NCBI GenBank assembly: GCA_040219735.1
Contig: JAVJRX010000059.1
DNA: 64,000 bases
Source: Coleofasciculus sp040219735
GTDB lineage: Bacteria > Cyanobacteriota > Cyanobacteriia > Cyanobacteriales > Coleofasciculaceae
Strand: one strand, 5' to 3'
Shown: piece after piece, positions 60,832 through 64,000 of the stretch
How positions within the stretch are numbered: position 1 is the stretch's first letter
Layout of the letters: every line of letters begins with the position of its first letter
Position numbers and translations under genes: made by a program
Notes under the pieces: generated by a model
Databases searched by the model: none
What the model was told of the DNA's origin: nothing
What the model saw: only the letters and a program-made list of their open reading frames with translations

Positions 60832-62031
60832 ATGACAAAGGACAATACCAGCATTGCTGTAGCCCGGTTGTATGACGCTTACCCCTTTCCCCCAGAACCC
60901 TTGTTGGACGAACCGCCACCTGGGTATAACTGGCGCTGGAATTGGTTAGCCGCCTATAATTTCTGCACGGGTCAAAAACCGTCAAGGCAGGATATTCGGA
61001 TTTTAGATGCTGGCTGTGGTACAGGGGTAGGTACTGAATATTTGGTTCATCTCAATCCCCACGCCTCAGTTGTGGGTATCGATTTGAGTGCTGGGGCTTT
61101 GCAGGTGGCGCAGGAACGCTGTCATCGATCTGGGGCGAATCGGGTTGAGTTTCATCACTTGAGTCTCTATGATGCCCCCACATTGGCGGGAGAATTTGAT
61201 TTAATTAACTGTGTGGGCGTATTGCATCATTTGCCTGATCCGATTCAGGGTATTCAGGCATTAGCACCCAAGTTAGCACCAGGGGGCTTGATGCATATTT
61301 TTGTCTATGCTGAATTAGGTCGCTGGGAAGTTCGGCTAATGCAACAGGCGATCGCACTCCTGCAAGGGGAGCAGCGTGGGGATTACCAAGATGGTGTGCA
61401 AGTCGGACGTCAGGTGTTTGATTCATTACCAGAAAATAATAGAATTGTCAAGCGAGAAAAAGAACGCTGGTCATTGGAAAACCAACGGGATGCTAATTTC
61501 GCGGACATGTATGTGCATCCCCAAGAGATTGACTACACCATTGACACTCTATTTGAGTTGATTGATGCGTCGGGGTTAGAGTTTATGGGCTTTTCTAATC
61601 CCGGATATTGGCAATTGGATCGTCTATTGGGGAAAAATCCAGGGTTAATGGAACGGGCGAGTGGGTTGAGCGATCGCCAACGGTATCGTTTAATTGAATT
61701 GTTAGATCCAGACCTGTCCCATTACGAGTTTTTCCTGGGACGCCCGCCTCTACCGAAGGTCGATTGGTCACAGGATGAGGAGTTATTCGCCGCAATCCCA
61801 GAACGTAATCCCTGTATGGAAGGGTGGCCCAGTCAATGTCTATTTAACTACGACTATCAGATTATCAATTTATCAGATGCCGAGTTTGCTTTCCTACAGG
61901 CGTGTGACGAGAACAGCAGCCAACAGCGCACCGTGGCAGAGATTTTAATGGATGTAGCATTAGGATTAGATGGAGTGCGATCGCTCCAACAGCAGCAGCT
62001 TGTTCTTTTAAGTCGAATGACACTGACTTAA
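60832..62031 (+). CDS. SAM-dependent class I methyltransferase
   Basis: A 399-residue protein with a methyltransferase core (~45-195): motif I ILDAGCGTGVGTEYL (~57-71), VVGIDLSAGAL and motif IV-like NCVGVLHHLPDP (~125-136). The N-terminal RLYDAYPFPPEPLLDEPPPG and C-terminal ~200 residues (with SNPGYWQLDRLLG) are shared by cyanobacterial proteins of this type; the substrate is unknown. Its ATG is inside an AATGACAAAG repeat-like context, as for the gene at 20842. It diverges from apcE. Confidence 0.85.
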   Translation: MTKDNTSIAVARLYDAYPFPPEPLLDEPPPGYNWRWNWLAAYNFCTGQKPSRQDIRILDAGCGTGVGTEYLVHLNPHASVVGIDLSAGALQVAQERCHRSGANRVEFHHLSLYDAPTLAGEFDLINCVGVLHHLPDPIQGIQALAPKLAPGGLMHIFVYAELGRWEVRLMQQAIALLQGEQRGDYQDGVQVGRQVFDSLPENNRIVKREKERWSLENQRDANFADMYVHPQEIDYTIDTLFELIDASGLEFMGFSNPGYWQLDRLLGKNPGLMERASGLSDRQRYRLIELLDPDLSHYEFFLGRPPLPKVDWSQDEELFAAIPERNPCMEGWPSQCLFNYDYQIINLSDAEFAFLQACDENSSQQRTVAEILMDVALGLDGVRSLQQQQLVLLSRMTLT

Positions 62032-62202
62032 GCCCTGAACTTAAAGGGATGGCTTACTTGTCAAATTAAGGGTTTGTAGTCAGCAATACTAGCGTTTATA
62101 GCGATCAAGCGCAACTAAGAACCTAGCTAGAATGTCGAATCGGGAACTAAACTAGAACCATAATCCATCGTCAAGCCATTGGTCACTCAAGCCAAGGACT
62201 TC

Positions 62203-63864
62203 ATGTTTAGACTGATAGAGCGATTTATACAATGGCTGGGTCAACCGCCTCAGCCGCCTGTTGAACAGCCAAAGGGTGTAGAACTATCTCCACAACCCAA
62301 ACCAGAGGAGTCTCCCCTTGATGATGTTGATGAACAAATTGCTGAGAAATTAAACCTTAGTGAACCGTCTCTTGAATCGGCGAATCCTAAAACTCTGCAA
62401 GAACAACTCAATTTCTTAGCTCAAGGGAAACTTTCCTTGTGGCCCCCCCATCAAGAGTATATTGGTTCAATTGTGATTAATCGTCCCCTTATTTTAGATG
62501 GACAAGGGGCAACCATTTGTACAAATCACGGACCTGTGGTGTCTATTGAGTCCGATAGAGTCAGCTTGTGTAATCTCAGAATAGAGTTCACTGGAGAAGT
62601 CGGAAGCTGTATAGAAGACCAGTGTGCCATTCTCGTAAAATCTGGACAAGGCTTACAGCTTGATAATGTCGAAGTACGAGGTTCAGTGATGGGATTACCA
62701 GAAGAAGAGGGTGAGTGGAACTATCCAGAATCATTGCATCTGGGTCAACTTTCCCATGGAAGAGAACATGATTTGTTCTTGCGAATTATTGTGCCAGTGA
62801 ACTGTACAATTTCAGCTAATATATCTGGACTGGCATTTTTACCTCGTCACCTTACTCCAGGACAAAACGAGATTCGCCTCCATATAGATTCTCTGCCAAA
62901 AGATACGTTAATTAACGGTAGTATTTTTCTGGTTTCAGCATCTCTGAAACGCCGCATTACATTAACCGCTCATATTCTAGCTTTGCCGGATGAGAAAGTT
63001 CCCTCGACTCAGAATAAAATTGTTTGGCAACCTGATAACTATTCGAGTGTCTCTGTTCAAGAAGATAGGAAAAGTAGGGAAGATCAGGAAGTATTGTCAG
63101 AGTTCCTTTCTAGCCAACCATCTGCCGATGTTTATGTACCTCAAACCGATGATGAAGTTCCCACTGAAGTTCAACCAAGCCAACCTTTACGACAGCAGAA
63201 AATCCGCCCAAATCAACAGCCTAAAGAGGGGCTTTTTCCACCCAGACAAAATAGTCAGTCTGTAACTGTTGAACCAAATTCTGATAGTTCTGTGGAGTTG
63301 ACTCAATCACAGATTCCAGATTTATTTGCTCAATCTCAAAACCTTGTTCAGAGTCAGCCAGATTCCCTTGACTCAGGGAGTATTCCAGTCAAGGAACATC
63401 AGATAGGTCGTGCTTTCTCGATACCGAACTCAGACAATAAGACAACACCAGAAATTGAGGAGAAGCCTTCACAACCACAACCCAAGGTTTCCTCAGTATT
63501 TTTAGACCAAGAAACAGCATTCAGCCAAGAGCCATCCCAGGAAGCGCCGTCTTCATCTCGTTCCGTGCGATCGCAACCCATCAATAACCCGCTATTTCAG
63601 CAAAAGTCTACTTCTAGTATGCCTGTAGATGAACCGGACAAGACTGGGGATTCATCGTCATCTAGCGACGATTCAATTCACACAAATCCTAGCAAAAGTC
63701 AATCTCAAGATACACTAGACTCAGGCAATAAGCCAGAATCATCTGCCAATAAGATTGCGCCCAGTCAATCTGTATCAGGCAAAAGAAAAATAGTTCAGCA
63801 GAATACTATTTCATCGATTTTCGGAGGTGATTCCGAGAAAAAACAGCCCGACGAACAAGATTGA
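62203..63864 (+). CDS. Beta-helix-like protein with disordered C-terminus, probably truncated
   Basis: A 553-residue protein from ATG 62203 (AAGGA upstream; an in-frame TTG at 62179 is possible). An amphipathic N-terminus (FRLIERFIQWLG) is followed by a Pro-rich linker and a beta-rich domain (~65-260) with right-handed beta-helix features (GSIVINRPLILDGQGATICT, GPVVSIESDRVSLCNL). The rest is Ser/Gln/Pro-rich and disordered. The final codons GAA CAA GAT TGA run straight into a probable IS right end, so the stop codon itself may be of IS origin and the protein could have lost a C-terminus. The function is unknown. Confidence 0.7.
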   Translation: MFRLIERFIQWLGQPPQPPVEQPKGVELSPQPKPEESPLDDVDEQIAEKLNLSEPSLESANPKTLQEQLNFLAQGKLSLWPPHQEYIGSIVINRPLILDGQGATICTNHGPVVSIESDRVSLCNLRIEFTGEVGSCIEDQCAILVKSGQGLQLDNVEVRGSVMGLPEEEGEWNYPESLHLGQLSHGREHDLFLRIIVPVNCTISANISGLAFLPRHLTPGQNEIRLHIDSLPKDTLINGSIFLVSASLKRRITLTAHILALPDEKVPSTQNKIVWQPDNYSSVSVQEDRKSREDQEVLSEFLSSQPSADVYVPQTDDEVPTEVQPSQPLRQQKIRPNQQPKEGLFPPRQNSQSVTVEPNSDSSVELTQSQIPDLFAQSQNLVQSQPDSLDSGSIPVKEHQIGRAFSIPNSDNKTTPEIEEKPSQPQPKVSSVFLDQETAFSQEPSQEAPSSSRSVRSQPINNPLFQQKSTSSMPVDEPDKTGDSSSSSDDSIHTNPSKSQSQDTLDSGNKPESSANKIAPSQSVSGKRKIVQQNTISSIFGGDSEKKQPDEQD

Positions 63865-64000
63865 CTTCTCCCCCGGCTAAAGCGCGGGGGATTCTAAGCG
63901 GATACTACAGGACGGGCTAGAAGCCACGTCATGAAAGTTTTATCTTCTTAGAGTTCCAGAGAAAAACCCTGGATGGCGCAGTCAAAAACGCCCTACTGAC
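63861..64000 (-). mobile_element. Right end of an IS200/IS605-family element running off the window
   Basis: Read on the minus strand, the sequence ends CCCCCGCGCTTTAGCCGGGG then GAGAAGTCAA. The GC hairpin and TCAA terminus are typical of tnpB-bearing IS605-group right ends and their guide RNA 3' part. The tnpB gene would lie beyond 64000. The TTGA at 63861-63864 includes the stop codon of the preceding gene. Confidence 0.6.

Overview
The window is cyanobacterial. It carries an allophycocyanin core operon (apcE, apcA, apcB, apcC), the PipX/PipY/SepF/ProC gene order, a ferredoxin sulfite reductase, a SigF-type sigma factor, two class III adenylate cyclases, many copies of the HIP1 octamer GCGATCGC, and many short hairpin repeats. 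ApcE has four linker repeats, which fits a pentacylindrical phycobilisome core. The large signalling proteins and dense dispersed repeats suggest a filamentous Coleofasciculus/Microcoleus-like genome; that placement is inference.

Layout. 1-5 kb: a NACHT NTPase gene broken by an in-frame stop, diverging from a Tat-exported multicopper oxidase; the gap between them holds a phased array matching the RpaB (HLR1) site. Then a 36-bp tandem repeat, a small secreted protein, duplicated repeats and an SGNH hydrolase. 5-13.5 kb (all minus strand): a 1.4-kaa adenylate cyclase with an amide/urea-type binding domain, and a four-gene partner-switching set (V4R sensor, PAS-PP2C phosphatase, kinase-like protein, STAS-like antagonist). 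13.9-16 kb: a GH13 enzyme. 16.7-22 kb: three codirectional genes that I do not recognise as a described system (a membrane-anchored unknown, a HEAT-TM-ATPase and a soluble paralogous ATPase). 22-28 kb: LysE exporter, sulfite reductase with a DNA-binding-like tail, Rpn nuclease, SBP56 protein and MoaE. 28.6-31.4 kb: pipX-pipY-sepF-proC. 31.5-36.3 kb: two membrane glycosyltransferases flanking a decayed third one, then cofH.

36.7-47 kb: TPR protein, 2H phosphoesterase, a long low-complexity protein, a lipoprotein, sigF, MoaD and conserved small proteins. 47.6-51.3 kb: a CyaC-type hybrid kinase/adenylate cyclase. 51.4-53.6 kb: a DUF3747 protein and ftsW. 53.7-55.1 kb: a TnpB element whose gene is split over three frames, ending against the apc terminator. 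55.2-60.4 kb: the apc genes. 60.8-63.9 kb: a methyltransferase and a beta-helix-like protein whose stop codon coincides with a probable IS200/IS605 right end.

A recurrent theme is short palindromes that end in CCCTAC. In several places repeats or IS ends supply coding sequence, start codons or stop codons. No tRNA, rRNA or CRISPR array was seen.
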